Shown here in pieces: positions 8,389 to 17,663 of a stretch of 64,000 bases of DNA. The notes beneath the pieces were generated by a model, which worked only from the letters and a program-made list of their open reading frames with translations, had not been told where the DNA came from and searched no databases. The translations under genes were made by a program, and so were the position numbers. The DNA comes from JAPOXR01 sp964291445 (GTDB taxonomy: Bacteria; Pseudomonadota; Alphaproteobacteria; Rhodobacterales; Rhodobacteraceae). Within the stretch, counting starts at the first letter, position 1, and every line of letters begins with the position of its first letter. The stretch spans positions 186,001 to 250,000 of the forward strand of contig OZ219864.1 of the NCBI GenBank assembly GCA_964291445.2, given 5' to 3'.

Positions 8389-9027
8389 TCAGGCGGAGAT
8401 GCGGAATATCGCCAATTTGGCCAGGTTTACGTGGTTGGATTCGTCCTCGTTCCGGTAGATCGGGGCATCCTCGGTCCGCAAGCCCGTGATGTGCCCGGCC
8501 TGTTCGAGGCCCGTGAGGCGATCGCCGAAGCCTTCATTGCCGAAATGGGCTGCGTTGATGCCGACCACGCAGAGGGCGCCGGGGCGGGCGATTGTCAGGG
8601 CGTTTTCCAAATCGGCGGGACCGAGATGGCCCAGGGTGAAGGTTCCCGAACTGATCAGCCCGCCATAGCTGGCCCTTGGCAGGCCTTCTCTTGCCGAAAG
8701 GTCGGCGGGGAGCAGCTTCCTGTAGACCTCCTTGGCGGCCGCCTCCCGCAGCATGCCGGCGGAAATGTCAAACCCGTCGACTTCGAATTCGGAGCCGGCA
8801 AATGCCAGGCCTGCAAGCCCGGTTCCGCATCCCAAATCGGCGACCGGCGTGTCGGCAGGTCCGGCCAGTTCCAGGTATCTGCGTCCGACCGCCTCCGGGT
8901 AGATGTAGCCGACCTCCTCGGCGAATTCCGAATCATAGCTGTCGGCCCACTCGTCGTAATACTGGCGGTGTGATTCGCTGTCGGTCAGCCTGTAGGCATC
9001 ATCCCGGCTGTGCCTGGGCACATTCAT
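8389..9027 (-). CDS. Class I SAM-dependent methyltransferase
   Basis: The product has 212 residues with the SAM-binding motif I VADLGCGTGLAGLA at about residue 62, then VDGFDISAGML (motif II acidic residue) and an LISSGTFTLGHLGP segment (motif IV region). The N-terminus YRLTDSESHRQYYDEWADSYD is typical of small-molecule or protein methyltransferases of the Methyltransf_11/25 group. The ATG at 9027 is preferred over an upstream frame start at 9102, which would run into the lipoprotein gene. The substrate is unknown. The gene lies 25 bp downstream of the lipoprotein gene and is probably co-transcribed with it. Confidence 0.75.
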   Translation of the reverse strand: MNVPRHSRDDAYRLTDSESHRQYYDEWADSYDSEFAEEVGYIYPEAVGRRYLELAGPADTPVADLGCGTGLAGLAFAGSEFEVDGFDISAGMLREAAAKEVYRKLLPADLSAREGLPRASYGGLISSGTFTLGHLGPADLENALTIARPGALCVVGINAAHFGNEGFGDRLTGLEQAGHITGLRTEDAPIYRNEDESNHVNLAKLAIFRISA

Positions 9028-9052
9028 CCGCGGCTGCTCCGCTGGCCAGGCC

Positions 9053-9643
9053 CTATTGCGGCGGCGGGTCCGCCTGGTCGCTGCCGGTATCTGCCTCACC
9101 ATCGAGGTTCGGCAAGGGCGATTCCGGTGACTTCAGCCAACCCTCGATCAGCTCGGCGGCGTAGAATGCCAGCGCCTCTGCCTGCTCCTCTGGCGTGCGG
9201 ACCAGGCCCGAGCCGATGACGGTTTCCGGCGAGGTCGGCTCCAGAACGGTCAGTACGTGGGGCTCGACATTGAGCCGTTCGGCGGTGGCATCGTCCCAGA
9301 CGGTGACGCGGAGCACCAATGCCGAGCGCGGCGACGCTATCACCGGAATGCCGCCGCCAGACAGCGAGTAGGCATCGATCGAGATCGACAGGTGATACCA
9401 GCTGCGCCCCCGGTACCGGCCAAGACGTTCGACCACCGCCGCATGCAGGCTGTCCTTCAGGAGACCGGGCTCGGATTCGCGTGAAATCGGCGCCTTTTCG
9501 GCATTCTCCTCGGATATGACGGTGTGACCGAGGCGAAAATCGCCTATCGGCTCCGGGTTGTCCTCAATCACCCCGCTTGAACATGCACCAAGCACGAAAG
9601 CTGCCAGTGCAAGACCTGCAAACCCGGGAATTGCCTGCGTCAT
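9053..9643 (-). CDS. Conserved lipoprotein of unknown function
   Basis: The 196-residue product starts at the ATG that gives the lipoprotein signal MTQAIPGFAGLALAAFVLGAC (lipobox LGAC). The mature domain contains the pattern RGRSWYHLSISIDAYSLSGGG and LVLRVTVWDDATAERLNVEPHVLTV, reminiscent of small alphaproteobacterial envelope lipoproteins of the DUF6778 kind, though I cannot confirm this. Helical residues near the C-terminus (EEQAEALAFYAAELIEGWL) are followed by a charged low-complexity tail. The protein probably anchors in the inner or outer membrane. It is the first gene of a two-gene unit with the methyltransferase. Confidence 0.65.
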   Translation of the reverse strand: MTQAIPGFAGLALAAFVLGACSSGVIEDNPEPIGDFRLGHTVISEENAEKAPISRESEPGLLKDSLHAAVVERLGRYRGRSWYHLSISIDAYSLSGGGIPVIASPRSALVLRVTVWDDATAERLNVEPHVLTVLEPTSPETVIGSGLVRTPEEQAEALAFYAAELIEGWLKSPESPLPNLDGEADTGSDQADPPPQ

Positions 9644-9919
9644 CTCAACTGTCCCATCTTGTCCAATCCTGGCTGGCAACCGGACCAACCGCGCCGAGGA
9701 CTACCAGAACTTGCACCCGAAATGAAACCGTATGCATCACCGGGGGGCACGGACATGTCCGACCTGGATGCATGGGGGGCGCAGGGGCGCCCGGTCGCCC
9801 GGCCACGTATCCGATGACTGGTCCGGCACTGGCGGCGTGCCGCCGATCCACGTATGTTCGGGGGAATTCAAGCACTCTCCTTTCCTGGCTGGTTGGTTGG
9901 GGTGCAGCGGGGCCAGAGA

Positions 9920-11272
9920 ATGACAGGACTTCCGGTCAGCGCCGACTTGGCCACGAGACCGCTGGGCATCCGGGGGGTGGTGCGGACGGCAAGGCGGAAT
10001 CTTCTCGAGATCATACCGGTGCTAGCGACCCGGCAGCCGATGGTGTCGGGCAAGATGGTCAGGCGCTGGCACATGGTCATGGACCCGCAGGCGCTGCGGC
10101 GGGTCTTGCTCGAAAAGCCGAGGAGCTATCCCAAATCCGAGGTCACAAGGAACGTGCTGGGCCCGGTGATCGGCGACAGCCTGTTCCTGGCCGAGGGCCG
10201 GCACTGGCTGTGGCAGAAGCGGGCCGTCGCCCCGGTATTCTCGAGCCGCAACATCAGCAATCTGGGGCCGATCATGACCGCGGCGGCCGGCCGGATGCTG
10301 CAGCGTGTCGCCGAGCAGGATGGCTGTGCGGTCGACATGCATGCCGAGTTTACCGCCGCTGCATTCGAGGTCATCAACGATGTCCTGTTCAGCGGCGAGG
10401 GCGCCATCGACCGTTCGGTCGCCCGGCGGGCAATCGACATCTATGTGCATCGCAGCGCCCGCACGTCGCTCCTGGACATCGTCGGCGCACCATCCTGGAT
10501 GCCGAGACTTGGCCGGCTGCGGCCGGCCCGGGAGGTGGTTGAACTCAGGCGCATCGCCGATGACTCGATCCGCAGCCGCCGGCAATCCGGGCGGGCTCCG
10601 GTCGGCGACCTGCATGACCTGATGGCCGCGGCCAGCGACCCGAAGACCGGACGGCGGATGAACCCGCGGGAGTTGCGGGACAATCTGCTCACCTTCGTGG
10701 TGGCCGGACACGAAACCACCGCCCTGGCGCTGTCATGGGCACTCTACCTGCTGGCCTTTGATGCAGGCATGCAGGAGCGAGTGCGAGACGAGATCGCCGC
10801 CGCCGGCATTGTCGGGCTGGCCGAGGCCGGTGACCTCGAACGACTACCGTTGACCTACCGGGTGATCCGGGAGACGCTGCGGCTGTATCCGCCGGCAGGC
10901 ATCCTGGTCAGGACAGCGCTGGAACAGGACGAGCTTGGCGGCCGGGAAGTCCGTCCCGGTGACACCATATTGATCCCGCTCTACGCCCTGCATCGCAGCC
11001 ATTGCCTGTGGGAAGACCCCGATGCCTTTCTGCCCGACAGGTTTGCCAATCCGGACCGGATCGACCGTTTCCAGTATCTTCCCTTTGGCGATGGACCGCG
11101 GGCCTGCATCGGCTCAAATTTCGCCATGCAGGAGGCAGGCATATTGCTGGCGTCGCTACTTGCGCGCTTCCGTTTCACCGCCATTGATGATCGCCAGCCT
11201 CGGCCGGTGATGATACTCACCCTGCGGCCGGAGGGCGGGGTGTGGCTGCAATGCGAGCCGGTAGCCGGGTAA
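9920..11272 (+). CDS. Cytochrome P450
   Basis: The 450-residue product carries every P450 landmark: the I-helix oxygen-activation motif AGHETTALALS, the K-helix ETLRLYPP (ExxR), the PERF-region DRFANPDRID, and the haem-ligand loop FGDGPRACIGSNFA with the proximal Cys. It catalyses an oxygen-dependent hydroxylation with electrons from a redox partner that is not encoded nearby. No membrane anchor is evident, so it is probably soluble. ATG 9920 (MTGLPVSADL) is preferred over the upstream in-frame 9854 start. Its stop directly abuts that of parC, which is read from the other strand. The substrate is unknown. Confidence 0.92.
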   Translation: MTGLPVSADLATRPLGIRGVVRTARRNLLEIIPVLATRQPMVSGKMVRRWHMVMDPQALRRVLLEKPRSYPKSEVTRNVLGPVIGDSLFLAEGRHWLWQKRAVAPVFSSRNISNLGPIMTAAAGRMLQRVAEQDGCAVDMHAEFTAAAFEVINDVLFSGEGAIDRSVARRAIDIYVHRSARTSLLDIVGAPSWMPRLGRLRPAREVVELRRIADDSIRSRRQSGRAPVGDLHDLMAAASDPKTGRRMNPRELRDNLLTFVVAGHETTALALSWALYLLAFDAGMQERVRDEIAAAGIVGLAEAGDLERLPLTYRVIRETLRLYPPAGILVRTALEQDELGGREVRPGDTILIPLYALHRSHCLWEDPDAFLPDRFANPDRIDRFQYLPFGDGPRACIGSNFAMQEAGILLASLLARFRFTAIDDRQPRPVMILTLRPEGGVWLQCEPVAG

Positions 11273-13498
11273 TCAGGTAAACCGGTTCGACTTCGGGAAG
11301 CCTCGCGGTGTCTTGCGCCCCGTGGCGCCCCGCTTGCCCATCCAGTGTTCGAGTTCGGTGACCGTCCGGGTGCGGCCGGCCGGGTCGTGCCATTGCAGCC
11401 CGGTGGCAAGCGTCAGTGACTTGACATCACCGAGGCCGCCCTGGCGGTACCGCTGCAGGCGGGTGCCCTTCCCCCTCGACAGTTCGGCCAGTTCCGTTGC
11501 CGGGAAGACGAGCAAATTGCCATTCTCGCCGACGACCGCGACATGGTCGCCATCCAGAATGGTGCAGACCCGGGCCAGGTCGTCTTTGCCGACATTCATC
11601 ACCTGCTTGCCGTTGCGGGTCGATGCAACGACGTCCTCTTCCCGCACCACGAAGCCGTAGCCGGAGGCCGATGCCACGAGCAGCTTCCGGTTCTCCCGGA
11701 ACACCATCAGCGACACGATGTCGGCATCATTCGGCAAATCCACCATGACCCTGACCGGCTCGCCAAGCTTCCTGCCGCCGGGAACGGCGGACACGCTGAT
11801 GGTGTAGAAACGCCCATTGGAGCCAAACAGGATCAACCTGTCGGTGGTCTCCGCATGCAGGACATACTGTCCCTCATCTCCATCGCGGTATTTGAATTCC
11901 TGGTCGAGCGGTACCGTCCCCTTCATCGACCGGATCCAGCCCATCTTCGAGCACAGGATGGTCACCGGCTCCCGATCAAGCATGATCTCGGCCGGAAGGT
12001 CGGCCACGTCGGGGGCCTCGGCAAAACGGGTTCGCCGCTCGCCGCCCGGGGCATTCCTGCCGAATTTCGTGCGAACCTCCTTCAACTCCTCGGCAATTCG
12101 CTGCCATTGCCGCGACTCGTCCTGGATCAGATCCTCGATCTCCGCCCGTTCCTCCTGGAGCCGACTCTCTTCCTTCCTGAGTTCCATCTCCTCGAGCTTG
12201 CGCAGATTGCGCAGCCGCATGTTGAGGATCGCCTCTGCCTGCGCATCGGTAAGGTCGAACTCGGCGATCAATTCCGCCTTCGGCTCATCGCCAAACCGGA
12301 TGATCTCGATGACCCGGTCGAGATTGAGGTAGGCGATGAGAAGCCCCTCGAGGATTTCCAGCCGTTTGTCGATCTGGGCCAGCCGGTGGCTGGAGCGGCG
12401 CTGCAGGATCAGCCGGCGATGATCGAGAAACGCCTTCAGAATCTCCTTCAGCGAGCAGACCTTCGGCGTTCTGCCGTCGATCAGCACGTTCATGTTCATG
12501 GCGAACCGCTTCTCCAGGTCGGTCTGCCTGAACAGCGCCTCCATCAGCACCTCGGCCTCGACATTGCGGCTGCGTGGCTCCAGCACGATCCGGATATCCT
12601 CGGCCGATTCATCGCGGACATCGCTCAAGGCCGGCAGCTTCTTCTCCTGGATCAGTGTCGCCAGTCTTTCGATCAGCCGGGATTTGGGCACCTGGAAGGG
12701 GATTTCGGTGATCACGATCTGCCAGGCGCCCCGCTCGAGTTTCTCGATCTCCCAGAGGGAGCGAACCCGGATCGAGCCCTTGCCGGTACGATACGCCTCC
12801 TGCAGCAGTTCCGGCGGCTCGACGATCACGCCGCCGGTCGGAAAATCCGGCCCCAGGACGTAACCGGAAAGCGTGGCGTCCCTTGCCTCCGGCGTCTTCA
12901 CCAAATGCAGGCAGGCATCGCACAATTCGCCGATATTGTGTGGCGGGATGTTGGTGGCCATGCCGACGGCGATGCCGCTGGCGCCATTGGCCAGCAGGTT
13001 CGGAAACACCGCCGGCAGCAGTTCCGGCTCCTCCAGGGTTCCGTCGTAATTCGGCCGGAAATCCACCGCGTTCTCGGCCAGGCCTTCCATCAGCGCCTCG
13101 CCGGCCGTGGCCAGACGGGCCTCGGTGTAGCGCGAGGCGGCGGCGTTGTCGCCGTCGACATTGCCGAAATTGCCCTGGCCCTCGATGAGCGGGTAGCGCA
13201 TGTTGAAATCCTGCGCCAACCTGACCAGCGCATCATAGATCGCCTTGTCGCCATGCGGGTGGTAGTTGCCCATGACGTCGCCGGAAATCTTGGCCGATTT
13301 GCGAAACCCGGCCGCCGGTCCGAGCCTGAGTTCGCGCATCGCGTAGAGGATGCGCCGGTGCACCGGTTTCAGCCCGTCCCTGGCATCCGGCAACGCCCGG
13401 TGCATGATGGTGGAGAGCGCATACTGCAGATAGCGCTCGCTGATCGCACTGCTCAGCGATTCGCCGGTCTCGCCGATGTCTGTCCTGTCCTCGGTCAT
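11273..13498 (-). CDS. parC: DNA topoisomerase IV subunit A
   Basis: The 741-residue product is the breakage-reunion subunit of topoisomerase IV, which decatenates daughter chromosomes with ParE. The N-terminal domain shows RYLQYALSTIMHRALPDARDGLKPVHRRILYAM, the PHGD quinolone-region segment NYHPHGDKAIYDALV and the catalytic Tyr in AASRYTEARLA. A long coiled-coil region (residues ~400-480) and a C-terminal beta-pinwheel follow. It is slightly shorter than GyrA, and its pinwheel lacks an obvious GyrA-box, which favours ParC. A very long open frame on the opposite strand is a codon-bias shadow. The gene appears intact and single. Confidence 0.93.
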   Translation of the reverse strand: MTEDRTDIGETGESLSSAISERYLQYALSTIMHRALPDARDGLKPVHRRILYAMRELRLGPAAGFRKSAKISGDVMGNYHPHGDKAIYDALVRLAQDFNMRYPLIEGQGNFGNVDGDNAAASRYTEARLATAGEALMEGLAENAVDFRPNYDGTLEEPELLPAVFPNLLANGASGIAVGMATNIPPHNIGELCDACLHLVKTPEARDATLSGYVLGPDFPTGGVIVEPPELLQEAYRTGKGSIRVRSLWEIEKLERGAWQIVITEIPFQVPKSRLIERLATLIQEKKLPALSDVRDESAEDIRIVLEPRSRNVEAEVLMEALFRQTDLEKRFAMNMNVLIDGRTPKVCSLKEILKAFLDHRRLILQRRSSHRLAQIDKRLEILEGLLIAYLNLDRVIEIIRFGDEPKAELIAEFDLTDAQAEAILNMRLRNLRKLEEMELRKEESRLQEERAEIEDLIQDESRQWQRIAEELKEVRTKFGRNAPGGERRTRFAEAPDVADLPAEIMLDREPVTILCSKMGWIRSMKGTVPLDQEFKYRDGDEGQYVLHAETTDRLILFGSNGRFYTISVSAVPGGRKLGEPVRVMVDLPNDADIVSLMVFRENRKLLVASASGYGFVVREEDVVASTRNGKQVMNVGKDDLARVCTILDGDHVAVVGENGNLLVFPATELAELSRGKGTRLQRYRQGGLGDVKSLTLATGLQWHDPAGRTRTVTELEHWMGKRGATGRKTPRGFPKSNRFT

Positions 13499-13666
13499 GG
13501 CAATCTGTTACCGCCAGCTACCGGGAATTGCCACCAGCCGCATTGCTGCCGGCCCCGTGCCAACTGGACGGGCGGCCATGGTCGGGGTGGCCGGCTGGCG
13601 CCGCAGTCACCGATGGCGGTCGGCGGCGTCTTGTGCATGCGCCGCATCTGTTGCAGGGAGGGCGCC

Positions 13667-14416
13667 ATGCCGGATTACGCCTACCAGCTTTATTCGTCTC
13701 GCAAGTTTGGCCCGCTCCGTAGCACGCTGGCCATGCTGGCCGAACTTGGCTACCGTCAGGTCGAGGGCTTTGGCGATCTTTTTGACAATTCGGGCCTGGC
13801 AGCCGCCCTCGGCGAGGCCGGTCTCGAGATGCCGACGGCCCATATCGACCTCGAGACCATCGAGAATCGGTCCGAGATCGTCATTGCCCGCGCCCGCGAG
13901 CTGGGGATCAGGCAGATCCATGCCCCGTTCCTGGCACCTGATGAACGGCCGGCCGATTCGGCGGGCTGGCGGCGCCTCGGGCAAAGGCTGGCAGCGGCCG
14001 GCCGGCCGCTCCGTGCCGCCGGGCTGGAATTCGGCTGGCACAATCACGATTTCGAGTTTCGTCCCTGCACCGATGGTCGCTACCCGATCGATTGCATGCT
14101 CGAGGCTGACGAGCAGCTGATCCTGGAGCTGGACATTGCCTGGGTGCAGGTCGCCGGCGCCGACCCGCTCCACTGGATCGACCGCCTCGCCGACCGCATC
14201 GGCGCCGTGCATGTCAAGGACATCGCGCCGGCCGGAACTTGCCTGGACGAGGATGGCTGGGCCGATCTGGGTGACGGGATCATGGACTGGCGGTGCCTCC
14301 TGGCCGCCATTGACCGGACCGCCTGCGCCTGGCGGGTGCTGGAGCATGACAATCCGGGCGATGACCGCCGGTTTGCCCGGCGGTCGCTGGCGGCTGCACG
14401 CCGGCTGCAGGGCTGA
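13667..14416 (+). CDS. Sugar phosphate isomerase/epimerase (xylose-isomerase-like TIM barrel)
   Basis: The 249-residue product begins MPDYAYQLYSSRKFGPLRS and shows AP_endonuc_2/TIM-barrel features: GYRQVEGFGDLF near the start, the metal-binding pattern GLEFGWHNHDFEF, LELDIAWVQVAG and AVHVKDIAPAG. Such enzymes epimerise or isomerise keto-sugars and inososes using a divalent metal. The reading frame is open far upstream, but this ATG (preceded by GGGAGGGCGCC) is the first that matches the family N-terminus. The stop is 3 bp before the Gfo/Idh/MocA gene, so the two form a sugar- or cyclitol-processing pair. Confidence 0.82.
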   Translation: MPDYAYQLYSSRKFGPLRSTLAMLAELGYRQVEGFGDLFDNSGLAAALGEAGLEMPTAHIDLETIENRSEIVIARARELGIRQIHAPFLAPDERPADSAGWRRLGQRLAAAGRPLRAAGLEFGWHNHDFEFRPCTDGRYPIDCMLEADEQLILELDIAWVQVAGADPLHWIDRLADRIGAVHVKDIAPAGTCLDEDGWADLGDGIMDWRCLLAAIDRTACAWRVLEHDNPGDDRRFARRSLAAARRLQG

Positions 14417-14419
14417 GGT

Positions 14420-15556
14420 ATGGACAGGCTCGGCATCGGCATCATCGGCTGCGGACACATCTGCGCCACCTATCTGGAGCTGGCGCCGCTCTTTGCCGGG
14501 TTGGAGATCAGGGGACTCGCCGACATCAACCCCGAGGCCTCGCAGCGACGCGGCCGGGAATTCGACATCCCGGTGATGCCGCCGGCCGAATTGCTGGCGG
14601 CGGATTGCATCGACATCGTGGTCAATCTCACCATCCCCGACACCCATTACCCGGTCACCCGCCAGGCGCTGGAAGCAGGCAAGCATGTCTACACCGAAAA
14701 GCCCCTGGCGCTGAGCCTCGACGAGGCCGAGGATCTGCGCCGGATTGCCACCAGCCGGAATCTGCGGATCGGTTCGGCCCCGGACACCTTTCTCGGCGGC
14801 GCCCACCAGCAGGCCAGGTCCTGCATCGATGATGGCATGATCGGCGATGTGATGTCCGGCTCGGCCCATGTCATGAGCCACGGCATGGAGCACTGGCACC
14901 CGGACCCGTCCTTCTTCTTCCAACCCGGCGGCGGCCCGGTTCTCGATGTCGGTCCCTACTACCTGGCCAATCTTGTCCAGCTCATCGGCCCCATCCACCG
15001 TGTTGCCGCCCTGGCCGGCGCCGCCCGCCAGGAACGAATCGTCACCGGCAACGGGCCGCGACGGGGCGAGACCATTCCGGTCAGGACCCCCACCGACATT
15101 CATGCCCTCCTTGAATTCCGTTCCGGGGCCAGGATCACCTTCTCCGCCAGCTGGGATGTCCGGGCGCACCGGCATTCCAGCATGGAACTCTATGGCCGGG
15201 ACGGCTCGCTCTTCCTTCCAGATCCCAATTTCTTCGGCGGCGAACTGGAGCTTGCCGGCAGGGATGGCGGGATTGCTCCCGTGCCGGCATGGGATCATCC
15301 GCTCGGCATTGCCAACACGCAGCATCCGGAGGAAGGCCCGCTGGCAAATTACCGCTCGGCCGGCCTCGCCGAGATGGCCCTGGCGATCATCGAGGACCGC
15401 CCCCATCGCTGCTCGCTCGACCTTGCCCTGCACTGTGTCGATGCCATGACCTCGATCCTTGCTGCCGCCGAAGACGGCGCCTGGGTCGAGCTGTCGACCA
15501 GCTGCGATCGCCCGCAACCGCTGGGCCCCGAGGCGGCCCACCGCCTGCTGGCCTGA
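14420..15556 (+). CDS. Gfo/Idh/MocA family oxidoreductase
   Basis: The 378-residue product has an N-terminal Rossmann fold (LGIGIIGCGHICATYLEL), the family hallmark EKPLALSLDEAEDL and a C-terminal alpha/beta domain with the conserved GGGPVLDVGPYYLANLVQLIGP segment. The family oxidises sugars, inositols or related polyols with NAD(P). It starts 3 bp after the isomerase/epimerase stop. By analogy with inositol and rare-sugar loci, the pair could perform sequential oxidation and isomerisation of one substrate; that substrate cannot be read from the sequence. Confidence 0.88.
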   Translation: MDRLGIGIIGCGHICATYLELAPLFAGLEIRGLADINPEASQRRGREFDIPVMPPAELLAADCIDIVVNLTIPDTHYPVTRQALEAGKHVYTEKPLALSLDEAEDLRRIATSRNLRIGSAPDTFLGGAHQQARSCIDDGMIGDVMSGSAHVMSHGMEHWHPDPSFFFQPGGGPVLDVGPYYLANLVQLIGPIHRVAALAGAARQERIVTGNGPRRGETIPVRTPTDIHALLEFRSGARITFSASWDVRAHRHSSMELYGRDGSLFLPDPNFFGGELELAGRDGGIAPVPAWDHPLGIANTQHPEEGPLANYRSAGLAEMALAIIEDRPHRCSLDLALHCVDAMTSILAAAEDGAWVELSTSCDRPQPLGPEAAHRLLA

Positions 15557-15752
15557 CCTGCCGCCGGGAAAGGCCGGGAGGATGCCACCCGCCGCTATCT
15601 GCCGATGGCACCCGGCGACATGGCCCGAATTTCGTCAGGACAGGAGACGGGGGACATGGTAATTGGCAGTCCGGGGGCCTGGCCTGGCCCCGGCCGCGGG
15701 CTGGCAATTGTCGCCCGTCCGGTTCGTGACCTGATCCTGGAGCGGAACACTG

Positions 15753-16625
15753 ATGACTGAGGCGAACGACAGGGCGGATCATCAGCAACGGGGCAGCATA
15801 CTCATTACCGGCTGTTCCTCGGGGATTGGCCTCAACGCCGCCACCACGCTCGGTGCCCGCGGTTGGAGGGTGATCGCCAGCTGCCGCAAGGAGGAGGATT
15901 GCGAGCGGATTCGCCAGACCGGGCTCGAGAGCATTCGGCTCGACTACCGCGACGAGGACAGCATCACCGAGGCGCTGGAATGGACACTGGAGCGGACTGG
16001 CGGCAGGCTTGATGCCCTGTACAACAACGGCGCCTATGCAATACCGGGCGCGGTCGAGGATCTACCCCGGGAGGCGCTGCGGGAGATCTTCGAGTGCAAT
16101 CTCTTTGGCTATCACGACCTGACCACCCGGGTCATTCGCATCATGCGAGCCCAGGGGAGTGGGCGTATAGTCAATTGCTCCTCGGTCCTCGGTTTCGTCA
16201 CCCTGCCGATGCGGGGTGCCTACAATTCGACCAAGCATGCCCTTGAAGGGCTGACCGACACCATGCGGATCGAACTCGCCGGCAGCGGCATCCATGTCTC
16301 GCTGATCGAACCGGGGCCGATCACCTCGAGGATACGCGAGAATTCACGCGGCCCTTTCGAGAAGTGGATCAAACCGGAACAATCGGTGCATTCGCAGCTC
16401 TACCGGGAGAGGTTGATCCCCCGCCTCTACCAGGAGGGCGTGGCGAAGGACCGGTTCGAGCTGCCGCCCGATGCCGTGACCAGGAAGCTGATCCATGCCC
16501 TTGAATCCTCGCACCCGAGACCGCGCTACTACGTGACCACCCCGACCTACATCATGGGTTCGCTGAAGCGCATTCTCCCGACCAGGCGGCTGGACCGGCT
16601 GATACGCCGAATGGGTGCGTCGTGA
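15753..16625 (+). CDS. Short-chain dehydrogenase/reductase (classical SDR)
   Basis: The 290-residue product has the cofactor motif ITGCSSGIGLNAATTL, the NNG equivalent (YNNGAYAIPG), catalytic Ser in NCSSVLGFVTL, and catalytic Tyr-Lys in GAYNSTKHALEGL. The segment IASCRKEEDCERI after the second strand suggests the acidic/basic pattern of an NAD(P) enzyme acting on a lipid-like or small carbonyl. The C-terminal LIRRMGAS tail is rich in basic residues. Its stop overlaps the GTG start of the next small membrane protein (GTGA), which implies translational coupling. Substrate unknown. Confidence 0.87.
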   Translation: MTEANDRADHQQRGSILITGCSSGIGLNAATTLGARGWRVIASCRKEEDCERIRQTGLESIRLDYRDEDSITEALEWTLERTGGRLDALYNNGAYAIPGAVEDLPREALREIFECNLFGYHDLTTRVIRIMRAQGSGRIVNCSSVLGFVTLPMRGAYNSTKHALEGLTDTMRIELAGSGIHVSLIEPGPITSRIRENSRGPFEKWIKPEQSVHSQLYRERLIPRLYQEGVAKDRFELPPDAVTRKLIHALESSHPRPRYYVTTPTYIMGSLKRILPTRRLDRLIRRMGAS

Positions 16626-16825
16626 GCGGCCCGCTTCCGGTCATTGCCGTCATCGCCATGCTGGCGGTGCTGGTCATCCTCATGGTCGGGATCGGCGGCT
16701 TCGCCACCGGCGGCGAATTCAATCGCAAGCATGCCAATCGCATCATGCGGCTGCGCATCATTGCCCAGGCGGCGGCAGTCGGCTTGATCCTGGTCGCCGT
16801 CACCCTGTCCGGGAACGGTGGTTGA
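16622..16825 (+). CDS. Small twin-transmembrane HIG1-like protein
   Basis: The 67-residue product consists of two predicted membrane helices (VIAVIAMLAVLVILMVGIGG and AQAAAVGLILVAVTL) joined by a short basic loop with NRKHANRIMRLRI. This is the form of bacterial HIG1-domain (twin-transmembrane) proteins, related to mitochondrial respiratory supercomplex factors. The GTG start overlaps the SDR stop and the gene is followed after 3 bp by PduO, a linkage often seen in Alphaproteobacteria. It probably lies in the inner membrane; its exact function is unproven. Confidence 0.75.
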   Translation: MSGPLPVIAVIAMLAVLVILMVGIGGFATGGEFNRKHANRIMRLRIIAQAAAVGLILVAVTLSGNGG

Positions 16826-16828
16826 CCG

Positions 16829-17404
16829 ATGGTGGTGCTGAACAAGATCTACACCAGAACCGGCGATGGTGGCGAGACCGGGCTCGGCGACGGCACCCGG
16901 ACCGTCAAGCACTCGGCCAGGGTGGAGACCTACGGAACCGTCGACGAACTGAATTCGGTGGTTGGAATTGCCCGGTTGCATGCCGATGACAACATCGATG
17001 CCATCCTGTCGAGGATCCAGAACGACCTGTTCGACCTCGGCGCCGATTTGTGTCGCCCGCCAGCCCCGGGCGAGGAGGATGCCGAATACCCGCCGCTGCG
17101 GATTGCCGCCAGCCAGGTGGCGTGGCTGGAGAGGGAGATCGATGCCCTGAATGCCGGGCTTGAACCCCTGCGCAGTTTCGTGCTGCCAGGCGGCACCGCC
17201 TGCTCGGCACACCTTCATCACTGCCGGACGGTCGCCCGTCGGGCGGAACGCCGGGTGGTCCAGCTGGCAGGACAGGAGGAGGTGAGCGAGGTCGCCATTC
17301 GCTACCTGAACCGGCTCTCCGACTGGTTCTTCGTGGCCGCCAGGGCCGTGAACGCCCAAAAGGATGGCGACGTCCTCTGGGTCCCGGGGGCTGGCAGAGG
17401 CTGA
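16829..17404 (+). CDS. Cob(I)alamin adenosyltransferase, PduO type
   Basis: The 191-residue product has the ATP-binding N-terminus KIYTRTGDGGETGLGDGTR, the conserved VETYGTVDELNSVVG helix and the late RRAERRVVQL and YLNRLSDWFFVAARA segments that define PduO-type ATP:cob(I)alamin adenosyltransferases. The enzyme makes adenosylcobalamin, the cofactor of mutases such as methylmalonyl-CoA mutase. It follows the HIG1-like gene by 3 bp, so the SDR, HIG1-like and pduO genes look like one transcript. No cobalamin riboswitch was recognised upstream. Confidence 0.92.
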   Translation: MVVLNKIYTRTGDGGETGLGDGTRTVKHSARVETYGTVDELNSVVGIARLHADDNIDAILSRIQNDLFDLGADLCRPPAPGEEDAEYPPLRIAASQVAWLEREIDALNAGLEPLRSFVLPGGTACSAHLHHCRTVARRAERRVVQLAGQEEVSEVAIRYLNRLSDWFFVAARAVNAQKDGDVLWVPGAGRG

Positions 17405-17663
17405 CCGGACACCTCGCCCGGCACCAGGGCCGATGGCTTCTCGCCGGTGCTGTTCACGGCAAGAAGGAGTTGGCCCGGGCGCTCGCCCGAACCGCAGGTG
17501 CCGGCTGGCCGGCCTTCCTTCGACCATCCCCGGCAGGTGCCGGCAGATCATCCACTGGCAATTCGCGCGCCGGTCGAATTTTCACTGTTGCTTTACATCG
17601 GGTTTTTGTAAGCGTATCCGCCGCAGCCCTCGCGGCTGACAACCAGGAACTGGAGTGGGCGCT

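Noticed and set aside
8332..8973. 213-codon plus-strand frame over the methyltransferase
   Set aside because: Antisense shadow of a gene with clear SAM-binding motifs.
11543..14416. A 957-codon open frame on the plus strand across parC
   Set aside because: It is antisense to the conserved parC gene and arises from high-GC codon bias. Only its last 250 codons (from 13667) are the real isomerase gene.
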